In this document: positions 41,440 to 49,429 of the stretch, in pieces
Position numbering within the stretch: the first letter of the stretch is position 1
Layout of the letters: every line of letters begins with the position of its first letter
Source: Desulfobacula sp964636495
GTDB taxonomy: Bacteria > Desulfobacterota > Desulfobacteria > Desulfobacterales > Desulfobacteraceae
Length of the DNA stretch: 64,000 nucleotides
Direction: 5' to 3'
NCBI GenBank assembly: GCA_964636495.1
Contig: CAZWSL010000001.1
Location: 1 to 64,000, forward strand
The notes under the pieces: model-generated
What the model was told of the DNA's origin: nothing
Database searches by the model: none
The model's input: the letters and a program-made list of their open reading frames with translations, nothing else
Translations under genes and position numbers: made by a program

Positions 41440-42669
41440 ATGAAAAGTAAGAAAAGTTTGTTTTTCAATGTTCTATTAGTGCTTGTTGTCATGTTAGCAT
41501 TTTCAGCATCTTCATATGCTGGTGGCAAAGTTTACAAGCTGGGTCTGTCCCTTGCCATTACCGGCCCTACTTCTGATGCTGGCAACCCTTACTCCAAAGG
41601 TGTTGAGGATTGGTTCAAATATGTAAATGAATCCAAAATGCTTGGTGAAGATACCATTGACTGTACTATCAGAGATGACCAGTATAAAACTGATATTACA
41701 AAAAGAAATTTTGAAGAGTATCTGGATATGGGTATTGTGCTTTATCTTAATTACTCAACAGGAAGTACGCTTGGTTTAAAAAGAGATTTTGAAGAGGTCA
41801 AGATCCCGGTAATCCCCGCATCATTTCACAGGGGTAACCTTGATGGATCAAACTATATCTTCCTTCCTGTTGCATCCTATTCAGAGCAGGTTATCAGCAT
41901 GGGTGAATATGTTGCAAACAACCATAAGGGCGGCACTCCAAAAGTTGCTCTTTTCCTTCATCCTTCAGCATTTGGACGCGGACCTCTTGCAGACACACAG
42001 GCTGCTGTTAAAGCAGGTCTTGGTATAGATATTGTTGAAGTTGTTGAGCATGGTAAAGATCTTGATAATACAGCCATGCTGAAACGCCTCATGAGTAAAG
42101 GTGTTCAATATGTAATCAGCCAGACAATTCAATCTCCTGTTGCAACCATGATTAAAGACTCTCAACGTCTTGGTCTTACGGCAACCTCTTTTGGAGAAAA
42201 AGGGAAACTCACTTTCCTTGGTGCACATTATACCGGTGGAAATGACTTGATTGCTCTTGCAGGGACTGCTGCTGAAAATTACTACTGGGTATGTTCCTAT
42301 AACCTTACCTCTGAAAAAAATCAGGGGACAGAGGCTCAGCTTGCACTTGCCAAAAAATACGGACGTGATGATAAAGCGGCTAACTCACACAACTATGCAA
42401 ATGGTATAATGGTCGCCCAGGTAGCTACCGAGGCAATTAAACGCGCCAAAGCTTCAGATCTTGAGGTTAACATGGCAAATCTCACAAAAATTCTTAATGA
42501 GATGAATGGTCCTAACTCTTACCAGCCATTTACAACTGTTGGTCCTGTGACATATTCACCAACTGATCATGCCGGTGTTGATATGCTTCAGACATATGTT
42601 GTAAAGGACGGAGCCTTCAGGAAAATTGGAAGCCCGATGCAGTCTGTTTATATGAAAAAAATTCAATAA
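41440..42669 (+). CDS. Periplasmic substrate-binding protein (Leu/Ile/Val-type)
   Basis: The 409-residue precursor has a clear signal peptide (KSKKSLFFNVLLVLVVMLAFSASSYA, cleavage near 27) and a strong AAGGAGGAAAAG ribosome binding site, fitting high expression. The mature part starts KVYKLGLSLAITGPTSDAGNPYSKGVEDWFKYVNE, a type I periplasmic binding fold (Peripla_BP_6). The ligand is unknown; the operon's acyl-CoA synthetase suggests an organic or aromatic acid rather than an amino acid. A perfect 11-bp hairpin follows and may protect or separate this message from livF. Confidence 0.88.
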   Translation: MKSKKSLFFNVLLVLVVMLAFSASSYAGGKVYKLGLSLAITGPTSDAGNPYSKGVEDWFKYVNESKMLGEDTIDCTIRDDQYKTDITKRNFEEYLDMGIVLYLNYSTGSTLGLKRDFEEVKIPVIPASFHRGNLDGSNYIFLPVASYSEQVISMGEYVANNHKGGTPKVALFLHPSAFGRGPLADTQAAVKAGLGIDIVEVVEHGKDLDNTAMLKRLMSKGVQYVISQTIQSPVATMIKDSQRLGLTATSFGEKGKLTFLGAHYTGGNDLIALAGTAAENYYWVCSYNLTSEKNQGTEAQLALAKKYGRDDKAANSHNYANGIMVAQVATEAIKRAKASDLEVNMANLTKILNEMNGPNSYQPFTTVGPVTYSPTDHAGVDMLQTYVVKDGAFRKIGSPMQSVYMKKIQ

Positions 42670-42712
42670 AACAACATGGTAAAGTGTTGAAATAAAATTA
42701 ATTTTAAGCCTG

Positions 42713-42754
42713 TACCTGCTGGAGATATCAAATAAACTGAATTTCCAGCAGGTA
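42713..42754 (+). terminator. Strong hairpin between the binding-protein gene and livF
   Basis: TACCTGCTGGA (42713-42723) pairs perfectly with TCCAGCAGGTA (42744-42754), loop 20 bases. There is no uridine run, and livF follows 25 bp later. An mRNA-stabilising or partly terminating hairpin, as after other binding-protein genes, is likely. Confidence 0.6.
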
Positions 42755-42779
42755 TCACAAATAGAAGAAGAAAGTGCAT

Positions 42780-43583
42780 ATGGAAAATCTGCTTGAAGTC
42801 AATAATATTGAAGTTGTTTATAATGATATTGTCCAGGTACTGCGTGGTGTCAGCCTCAGTGTGCCAAAAGGTGGCATAGTTGCTCTGCTGGGTACGAACG
42901 GCGCTGGAAAGACTACGACATTAAGAGCCCTAAGCGGCCTGCTGAAACCTGAGAATGGTGAGACAAAAGAGGGTTATATTAAATTCAAGGGTACGGATAC
43001 AACACAGATGCTTGGAACTGAAATTGTAAAGCTCGGTGCTGTTATGGTGCCTGAAGGCAGGCGTGTATTCAAGCATTTGACAGTAAACGAGAATATTCTG
43101 GTTGGTTCCATTACCCGTAAAGATGGTGCGAAAAAAATCAAAGAAGACAATGAATTGATGTACAGGCATTTTCCAAGGCTTTCCAAGGTGACAAACAGGA
43201 TGGCTGGCTACAGTTCCGGCGGTGAGCAGCAGATGATTGCCATTGCGAGGGCTTTAATGGCGGCACCTGAGATGCTTATGCTTGATGAGCCATCCCTCGG
43301 GCTTGCCCCCCTGCTTGTTAAAGAGATATTTGATAACATAAAAAAAATAAACACGGAACTTAATACAACCATTCTGGTTGTTGAGCAGAATGCAAAGGTT
43401 GCTCTTGCAGTATCAGATTATGCCTATATAATGGAGTCAGGAAAAATTGTGCTTGAAGGTTCATCCAAGGAGCTTCAGAATAATCCTGATGTAAAAGAGT
43501 TTTACATGGGTATTACCAAGGGCGGAGGCAGAAAATCATTCAAGGATGTTAAATCCTATAAAAGGCGTAAACGCTGGATGTAG
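42780..43583 (+). CDS. livF: Branched-chain-type ABC transporter ATPase, LivF
   Basis: The ATG at 42780 is preferred to the GTG at 42774 and gives 267 residues. Walker A is LGTNGAGKTTT, the signature is YSSGGEQQMIAIARAL, Walker B MLMLDEPSLGLAP, and the switch VEQNAKVAL. VMVPEGRRVFKHLTVNENI is the LivF hallmark. It is longer than usual at the C-terminus (GGGRKSFKDVKSYKRRKRW), a basic tail. It completes the five-component transporter (LivG, LivH, LivM, binding protein, LivF). Confidence 0.9.
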   Translation: MENLLEVNNIEVVYNDIVQVLRGVSLSVPKGGIVALLGTNGAGKTTTLRALSGLLKPENGETKEGYIKFKGTDTTQMLGTEIVKLGAVMVPEGRRVFKHLTVNENILVGSITRKDGAKKIKEDNELMYRHFPRLSKVTNRMAGYSSGGEQQMIAIARALMAAPEMLMLDEPSLGLAPLLVKEIFDNIKKINTELNTTILVVEQNAKVALAVSDYAYIMESGKIVLEGSSKELQNNPDVKEFYMGITKGGGRKSFKDVKSYKRRKRWM

Positions 43584-43638
43584 CCAATAAATCTCCCTGG
43601 TGACCATGTTTATAAGATCACATTTAATTTAGAAGCAG

Positions 43639-43661
43639 AGTCTTTAACAGTATTAAAGACT
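43639..43661. promoter_or_regulatory. 23-bp palindrome upstream of the UspA-receiver gene
   Basis: AGTCTTTAA-N5-TTAAAGACT is a perfect 9-bp inverted repeat 29 bp before the start codon at 43690. It could be an operator or a terminator of livF; no uridine run follows. Confidence 0.5.
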
Positions 43662-43689
43662 GTAATTAAAAAAACAGCAGGAGTTTAAA

Positions 43690-44592
43690 ATGAAGATACT
43701 TGTAGGGTATAATGGCGGAGAGGCTGGCAGGTTAGCCCTCTCTCTTGCAAGGGATTTTGCAGAAAATAACAATGCTTTTGTATATGTTCTCAATTCCATG
43801 GAGGGTGGAGCCTCTGAAAAACAGTCTGATATTTTAAAGGCTGAAAAAGATCTTGATTTTGCCAGAGAAATGATGACAAAATCGGGTCTTCGCTGTGATG
43901 CTCAGCAGAGCGTCCGTGGGCTTTCACCTGCAGAAGATCTTGTTAAATTTGCCGAGGAAAATGAAATTGACCATATTTTTCTCGGTATTAAAAAGAAATC
44001 CAAGGCGCAGAAAGCTATCCTTGGATCAACCTCACGGTATGTTATTTTAAAGGCACCTTGTCCTGTCACCACAACTAAGTTTGATCCTGATAACATAAAA
44101 ACGGAAGATCTTTTAAAAGATCGTAAAATTTTAGTGGTGGATGATGAACCTGATATACTGGAGACAGTTGAAGAACTGCTTGATATGTGCAGCCTTGATA
44201 CTGCCTCAAGTTTTGAAGAAGCAAAAAAACTTTTGAATAACAACCCCTATGATGTAGCGATTCTTGATATAATGGGTGTAAGCGGATATGATGTTCTCGC
44301 CCTTGCCCGTAAAAAAGATATCCCTGCACTTATGCTCACGGCACATGCCCTCACTCCTGAAAATTTAAAGGAATCCATTCAAAAAGGTGCTGATTCATAT
44401 ATTCCAAAAGATGAACTTGCCAATCTTGCATTCCATATAGCCGATGTAATCAAGGCAAGGATAGCCGGCAGGCAGGGATATGGTTCCTGGTTCTCAAATC
44501 TTAAACCATTTTTTGATAAATCTTTTGGAAAGGGATGGAGGAACAAGGAGAGATCATTCTGGAACTCTTTTGATGATAAATATGGCAGATAA
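43690..44592 (+). CDS. Universal stress protein fused to a receiver domain
   Basis: The 300-residue protein has an N-terminal UspA domain (about 1-128; nucleotide loop FLGIKKKSKAQKAILGSTSRYVILKAPCPV) and a C-terminal receiver (about 138-260; DDEPD, phosphoacceptor Asp in ILDIMGV, Lys in IPKDE). The tail SWFSNLKPFFDKSFGKGWRNKERSFWNSFDDKYG matches the receiver encoded at 31161 closely. A UspA-receiver fusion with this conserved tail is unusual. The tail may be a docking element. It lies just after the ABC operon behind a 23-bp palindrome. Confidence 0.85.
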   Translation: MKILVGYNGGEAGRLALSLARDFAENNNAFVYVLNSMEGGASEKQSDILKAEKDLDFAREMMTKSGLRCDAQQSVRGLSPAEDLVKFAEENEIDHIFLGIKKKSKAQKAILGSTSRYVILKAPCPVTTTKFDPDNIKTEDLLKDRKILVVDDEPDILETVEELLDMCSLDTASSFEEAKKLLNNNPYDVAILDIMGVSGYDVLALARKKDIPALMLTAHALTPENLKESIQKGADSYIPKDELANLAFHIADVIKARIAGRQGYGSWFSNLKPFFDKSFGKGWRNKERSFWNSFDDKYGR

Positions 44593-44737
44593 ATTCTCTT
44601 CTGCCTGAATTTGTACTCGTCTCTTTTATCCTGGTAAAGTTGTAACAATTGTCAGCTTATCTGTTCTGTTCATTGTTATCACTTTAACAGGGTAACATAT
44701 TTAAGACTCTTGTTAAAAATGCAATTTTATTCTCATA

Positions 44738-44804
44738 TTGTAAAGGTTTTGTCTGGCAGAGTCTTTACAATTGTCTTTACATTCCTGATGAATAGCAATA
44801 GTAT
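44738..44804 (+). promoter_or_regulatory. lexA promoter with repeated TTTACA sites
   Basis: TTTACA (44776-44781), 17 bp, TAGTAT (44799-44804) is a good promoter. CTTTACA occurs at 44763-44769 and 44775-44781, and TTGTAAAG, its inverted form, at 44738-44745. A similar TTTACA pair precedes the imuB-like gene (48052-48068). These are candidate LexA sites in a lineage with non-enterobacterial SOS boxes. Confidence 0.5.
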
Positions 44805-44845
44805 GGTTTTAAAGATTAACCATCATGCCATAAAGCAGGTTTAAT

Positions 44846-45481
44846 ATGAGACCGCCGCTGACCGGAAAACAGATTAAAATACTGGATTACTTTAAAAAAA
44901 AAATAGAGGAAAACAGTGTATCGCCAAGTTTACGGATGGCGGCATCTGAACTCGGCATCAGCCATGCTGCAGTTGCACAGACGCTGAAAACTCTTGAAGA
45001 GAGAGAATATATAAAACGGAAGGGCAGGTACTCCCGCATTATACATATTCTTGATGATACAGGCGATTTACATATTGTACAAAGGCAGAAACAGGTACCT
45101 GTTATTGGTGATATAACTGCAGGAATTCCCATGTATGCACAGCAGGAGTGGGATGGCCAAATCCTGGTTGATGCCAAAATATATCCCGGAAAAAATCTGT
45201 TTGCACTGAAAATTAATGGCAATTCCATGAAGAATGCAGGCATACTTGATAGAGATTTTGCTATTTGCAAGCCAAGACAATATGCCCTTGACAGGGAAAT
45301 TGTTGTTGCACTGATCAATAATGAGGAAGCTACTGTAAAACGCTTTTTTCTTCATCAGGAGTGTGTTGAACTGCGACCTGAAAATTCAAGGTATTGTTCA
45401 CAAAAATATAGTTTTGACGATGTACTGATACAGGGAAAAGTGATCGGTATCATACGTCCTCCCCGGAGTTTTAAATGGTAA
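44846..45481 (+). CDS. lexA: LexA repressor
   Basis: This 211-residue SOS repressor has an N-terminal winged-helix DNA-binding domain (about 1-70: RPPLTGKQIKILDYFKKKIEENSVSPSLRMAASELGISHAAV). The autocleavage site is Ala92-Gly93, the catalytic Ser127 lies in GNSM and Lys165 in ATVKRFF, so RecA-stimulated self-cleavage should work. The recognition helix differs from enterobacterial LexA, in line with a different operator. The last seven bases overlap the DUF72 gene. Three kb downstream lies a mutagenesis cassette with similar upstream repeats. Confidence 0.9.
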   Translation: MRPPLTGKQIKILDYFKKKIEENSVSPSLRMAASELGISHAAVAQTLKTLEEREYIKRKGRYSRIIHILDDTGDLHIVQRQKQVPVIGDITAGIPMYAQQEWDGQILVDAKIYPGKNLFALKINGNSMKNAGILDRDFAICKPRQYALDREIVVALINNEEATVKRFFLHQECVELRPENSRYCSQKYSFDDVLIQGKVIGIIRPPRSFKW

Positions 45482-46296
45482 AGCCATTTGATGTCCGCGA
45501 TCTTTTTATCGGAACAAGCGGCTACTCTTATGGAGAGTGGATTGATTCAAGATTTTATCCATATGGCACACACTCATCTAACATGTTTGATATTTATCAA
45601 AACGTTTTCAATTCAACTGAACTTAACTACACCTGGTATCAGATGCCAAAACCTGCCGCCATAAAGCGGGTCTGTTTAAAAGCATCTGATAATTTCAAAT
45701 TTTCAGTCAAACTTACAAGGACAATGACCCATGAGATAAAGAAGGGAGAGTGGCAGAAAGAGGTAATCGCATTTCGAACCGGTATACATCCCTTAGTAAA
45801 ATCAAAAAAACTTTTAGCTGTTCTTATTCAGCTTCCCCCATGGTTTCAGAGATCAGCTAAATTCAGATATTATCTTGCTGCATTGCTGGATGAGCTTGCC
45901 GGACTTCCCATAGCAGTTGAATTCAGGCATGATTCATGGGTGAATGAGAAGGTGTTTTCTGAGTTTGAAAGGCGTAAGGTAACACTGGTATCGGTGGATG
46001 CACCTCTATTAACAGGACTGTTTCCCAAACTTGATGTGGTGACAAATCCTGATTTAACCTATATTCGTCTTCATGGAAGGAATAAAGAAGGATGGGGTTC
46101 AGGCAGTATGCAAAAACAGTTTGATTATTGTTATTCGGCCCCTGAGTTGGAGAGACTGGCAGTTAGAGTTAAAGAAGTTATCATACCCCAAAGCGGTTCA
46201 TGTTGTATTTTTTTTAATAATCATGTCCATGGCCAGGCTCCAGAAAATGCACTTGATTTAAAAAAAATTCTGCGCGGCAGTAATAAATCACTTTAA
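45475..46296 (+). CDS. DUF72-family protein (YecE-like)
   Basis: The 273-residue protein has the DUF72 features LFIGTSGYSYGEWIDSRFYPYG, FNSTELNYTWYQMP, FKFSVKLTRTMTHE, AVEFRHDSW and YIRLHGR. The fold is a TIM barrel of unknown biochemical role. The start overlaps the end of lexA by seven bases, so it is translationally coupled to the repressor and presumably SOS-controlled. This gene pair is worth noting because the link implies a role in DNA damage or repair. No catalytic prediction is safe. Confidence 0.85.
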   Translation: MVKPFDVRDLFIGTSGYSYGEWIDSRFYPYGTHSSNMFDIYQNVFNSTELNYTWYQMPKPAAIKRVCLKASDNFKFSVKLTRTMTHEIKKGEWQKEVIAFRTGIHPLVKSKKLLAVLIQLPPWFQRSAKFRYYLAALLDELAGLPIAVEFRHDSWVNEKVFSEFERRKVTLVSVDAPLLTGLFPKLDVVTNPDLTYIRLHGRNKEGWGSGSMQKQFDYCYSAPELERLAVRVKEVIIPQSGSCCIFFNNHVHGQAPENALDLKKILRGSNKSL

Positions 46297-46343
46297 ACAA
46301 TATATTTAAATCTGGCAAATATCCGGTGAATTCTAAATTATTC

Positions 46344-46373
46344 TTGACTGATTCAGTATAAGAATATTACAAT
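46344..46373 (+). promoter_or_regulatory. Putative promoter of the UspA-CBS gene
   Basis: TTGACT (46344-46349), an 18-bp spacer and TACAAT (46368-46373). The rest of the 245-bp gap before 46542 holds nothing recognisable apart from an AAGGAGGGG ribosome binding site. Confidence 0.5.
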
Positions 46374-46541
46374 CGTATTTAAGATAAAATGGTGCTGATA
46401 TGATATCACCTACTGTTTTGCAGTCTAAGTTTCACACATCTGAATCTGTTTTCTGAAACGCTTCTGAATAGACCGTTCATTCTTCTCTAACCCGAAATAT
46501 CCGGGCTGACAATGTAACAATAATAGATAAGGAGGGGAATT

Positions 46542-48029
46542 ATGAGAATCGAACCCAAAAAAATCATGTGTGCCATTGATTTTTCAGATTTCAGCAATAT
46601 GGTTCTGAGTTATGGTATCTCCCTTGCTGCTCAACTGGACTCTGCACTCTGTATTTGCCATGTTGTTTCAGGTTCATATATGGTTGCAAGCCATATATCA
46701 CCCTATGCTGATTATTCAGGAATTGAAGCGGCACGTATACAGCATGCAGAAGAGAAACTTGCACAATTGAGAGACAAGTTTGATCTTAATTGTGATATCA
46801 TAGTTGCAAGCGGATATCCGGCTGAAGAAATTTCCAGAATTGCCTGCGACAATGATATTGGAATGGTTATTGCCGCAACCCATGGCGGTTCAGGAGTGAG
46901 ACGATTTTTAATTGGATCTGTAACCGACCGTCTGGTAAAAATTTTGCCATGTCCGCTGCTTGTTTTAAATTCAACAGAATCTGATCAAACCCGTCTGCTG
47001 GAAAAAAAGGTAAAAATAGATCGCATACTGGTGGGGTGTGATTTTTCTTCAGATTCACAGCTTGCCTTTGATTATGCAGTAGGTCTTGCTCAGGAGTTTC
47101 AAACACAGCTTCACATTGCACATGTTGTCAGGCCTGCAGAGAGATTAGATATGGATGTTTCGGAAACAGTAAATATACATGGAGAGAATGTCAAAGCATG
47201 GAATATGGCAGATTATGAGGATTTTAAAAAAGAGAGCAGTGTATGGGATAATAAGAGAGAACAGCCATTTTTTAAGAACCTTGAAACTAAGCTGTCAAAG
47301 ATGGTTCCGGAAGAATGCAGGCACTGGTGTACGCCAATCGTAGTGATTCTTGAAGGCTCGCCATATAAGGAGCTGATTTCCTATGTCAGGGAAAAACAGG
47401 TTGATATGGTTGTACTTGGCATTCACGGCCATAGTCTCTGGGAGTCTTTTCTTGTGGGATCAACTACAGATCGTATCATCGGCAGGTCACCATGTCCTGT
47501 ACTTGCTGTCCGCAAATCCGGCAGTGTAAAGCCACATGAAAAAGAGACTGCAGTTCAGGAAGTTTCATACGATTCCATTCAAACAGCCAGGGATATAATG
47601 GAGACCAGTGTAATCAGCATACGGCCTGATACTGATATTATAAGTGCTGCCCAGATTCTTCTGGAAAATCATATTAATGGCGTGCCTGTTGTGGATAAAG
47701 ATGACAATCTGAAAGGTATTTTATGTCAAAGTGATTTAATATTTCAGCAGAAAAAGATATCTATTCCATCGGTTTTCAGTTTTCTTGACGGTATCATACC
47801 TCTCTCCTCTTCAAAACAGATGGATGAAGAGTTTAAAAAAATTGCAGCAGTCACTGCTGATCAGGCAATGGCAGAAGATCCTGTTACCGTGCACCCTGAC
47901 ATGCCGATCTCTGAGATTGCGAGCCTGATGGTTGAAAAACATTTTCATACTATTCCTGTGGTGGATAAAAACAGACTTGTCGGTATTATCGGAAAAGAAG
48001 ATATATTAAAAATACTGGTTCACTCATAA
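46542..48029 (+). CDS. UspA-UspA-CBS-CBS protein
   Basis: The 495-residue cytoplasmic protein has two universal-stress domains (about 1-148 and 160-325), each with the nucleotide-binding pattern GxxG(9)GS (HGGSGVRRFLIGSVTDRLVK; HGHSLWESFLVGSTTDRIIG). A pair of CBS domains follows (about 350-495: ARDIMETSVISIRPDTDIISAAQILLENHINGVPVVD; DQAMAEDPVTVHPDMPISEIASLM). CBS pairs bind adenine nucleotides, so it probably reports energy state. Partner unknown. Ribosome binding site AAGGAGGGG. Confidence 0.87.
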   Translation: MRIEPKKIMCAIDFSDFSNMVLSYGISLAAQLDSALCICHVVSGSYMVASHISPYADYSGIEAARIQHAEEKLAQLRDKFDLNCDIIVASGYPAEEISRIACDNDIGMVIAATHGGSGVRRFLIGSVTDRLVKILPCPLLVLNSTESDQTRLLEKKVKIDRILVGCDFSSDSQLAFDYAVGLAQEFQTQLHIAHVVRPAERLDMDVSETVNIHGENVKAWNMADYEDFKKESSVWDNKREQPFFKNLETKLSKMVPEECRHWCTPIVVILEGSPYKELISYVREKQVDMVVLGIHGHSLWESFLVGSTTDRIIGRSPCPVLAVRKSGSVKPHEKETAVQEVSYDSIQTARDIMETSVISIRPDTDIISAAQILLENHINGVPVVDKDDNLKGILCQSDLIFQQKKISIPSVFSFLDGIIPLSSSKQMDEEFKKIAAVTADQAMAEDPVTVHPDMPISEIASLMVEKHFHTIPVVDKNRLVGIIGKEDILKILVHS

Positions 48030-48050
48030 GAAGTGTTGTATATATTTAAC

Positions 48051-48103
48051 CTTTACAAAATATTTACATTTATATTGACATATTGTTCAAAAACCGTTAA
48101 TTT
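48051..48103 (+). promoter_or_regulatory. Promoter and repeats of the ImuB-like gene
   Basis: TTGACA (48075-48080), 17 bp, TAATTT (48098-48103). Just upstream, TTTACA occurs at 48052-48057 and 48063-48068, like the pair before lexA. No ribosome binding site is seen before the ATG at 48119, so the message has only a very short leader. Confidence 0.5.
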
Positions 48104-48118
48104 GTAGATATTATTTTA

Positions 48119-49354
48119 ATGGTTAAATGGTATAGAATTGTGAACCGTTCCATCATTCATCTGAATATAGCTGATTTCGCAGTTGCAGTAGAAATAAATA
48201 TACAGCCTTCTTTAAAAGGATATCCTTTGATTGTCGCCCCTGCAAAAGCTCCCAGGGCAGTTGTTTATGATATGAGTGAAGAAGCCTATCAGCAGGGTAT
48301 CAGAAAAGGAATGCCCCTGGCCAGGGCAAGACGTTTTAATAAAAAAATTAAAATTCTGCCGCCGGATTTCAACCGGTATGAACGGGCAATGAGAGATCTT
48401 TTAAAACACACATTTACATTTACTCCCCGTATTGAAGCAGGCAGATTTGACGGACATATATTTATGGATGTTACAGGAAGCAGTAAACTTTTTGGACCAT
48501 CTGCTGATATTGCGTTTAAACTTAAAAAAAAAATTAAAAAAAATTTTAATTTTGATCCTGCCTGGTCAGTTGCCACAAATAAACTCATAGCCAAGGTGGC
48601 AACAAGGGTTGTAAAACCAGCTGGAGAACATATTGTTGCCCCGGGGGATGAAAAAAAGTTTCTTGCTCCTCTTCCTGTTCATATTATTCCAGGATTTATA
48701 AAAACTGACTTGATAAAACTTAGAGAATTTAATCTTTTTTCAGTATCCCAGGTAAGAACACTTACCGTGGAGCAGTTAAAAATTCCTTTCCTGCAGAAAG
48801 CCCCTGAAATCTATGATCGGATCAGGGGTATTGATTCATCACCTGTTGCTGAATTTGATGAAAATTCATCATCCATTTATGCAGATTTTGAATTCAGTGA
48901 TGATACCAATGATATCTCCTGTCTGAAGCAGGCTCTCTACCTGATGGTGGAAAAGATCTGTAAAAATCTTAGAGACCGCAAATTCACAGGGGCAGCAGCA
49001 AAAATGATTGTTTTTTATTCAGATGGAGTAGAGAAAACAGCAAAATCAAAATTTTCACCTTCCACATCCAATGAGACGGCAATGTTTGAAAAATGTTTTC
49101 TCCTTCTGGATAAGGTGTGGACAAGGCGAGTTCGTATCCGTCATATACGTCTCATATGTGATAAATTTTCAACCTCCCATGTCCAGGAGAGTTTGTTTGA
49201 CAGCAATTCAAAAATGATAAAACAGGCTCATCTCATCAGAGCAATTGACAGGATAAGGGAAAAATTCGGCAGTTCAGCGATCAGAACCGGGTTGACCCTG
49301 GCACCGCTGGACAACCTGTATCAGCATGCGCCTGTATCAGCAGAATGCCATTAA
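48119..49354 (+). CDS. imuB: ImuB-like inactive Y-family polymerase homologue
   Basis: The 411-residue protein follows the Y-family layout (palm/fingers 10-130, little-finger region to about 330). The catalytic acids are gone: the first motif (HxDMDxF in active enzymes) is HLNIADF (Asn16), and SLDEAYLD is RFDGHIFMD, with Gly112 instead of Glu. It should therefore bind DNA but not polymerise. QESLF (356-360) is a good beta-clamp-binding pentapeptide. These traits, and the DnaE2-type gene 75 bp downstream, identify it as ImuB, a scaffold of the damage-induced mutasome, rather than DinB. No imuA is present. Promoter region shares repeats with lexA. Confidence 0.8.
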   Translation: MVKWYRIVNRSIIHLNIADFAVAVEINIQPSLKGYPLIVAPAKAPRAVVYDMSEEAYQQGIRKGMPLARARRFNKKIKILPPDFNRYERAMRDLLKHTFTFTPRIEAGRFDGHIFMDVTGSSKLFGPSADIAFKLKKKIKKNFNFDPAWSVATNKLIAKVATRVVKPAGEHIVAPGDEKKFLAPLPVHIIPGFIKTDLIKLREFNLFSVSQVRTLTVEQLKIPFLQKAPEIYDRIRGIDSSPVAEFDENSSSIYADFEFSDDTNDISCLKQALYLMVEKICKNLRDRKFTGAAAKMIVFYSDGVEKTAKSKFSPSTSNETAMFEKCFLLLDKVWTRRVRIRHIRLICDKFSTSHVQESLFDSNSKMIKQAHLIRAIDRIREKFGSSAIRTGLTLAPLDNLYQHAPVSAECH

Positions 49355-49429
49355 ATATCAGGTTAGTGACTGTAAAAGAGCATTGGGCTCAAGGCGGGCA
49401 GGAAGTGGATAAAGGTGCTTGATTTATAA

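Noticed and set aside
44738..44781. CTTTACA repeats as a CRISPR-like array
   Set aside because: Only three short units with irregular spacing; no spacers or cas genes.
48119..49354. Active DNA polymerase IV (DinB)
   Set aside because: The conserved catalytic acids of Y-family motifs are replaced by Asn and Gly, and the gene neighbours dnaE2.
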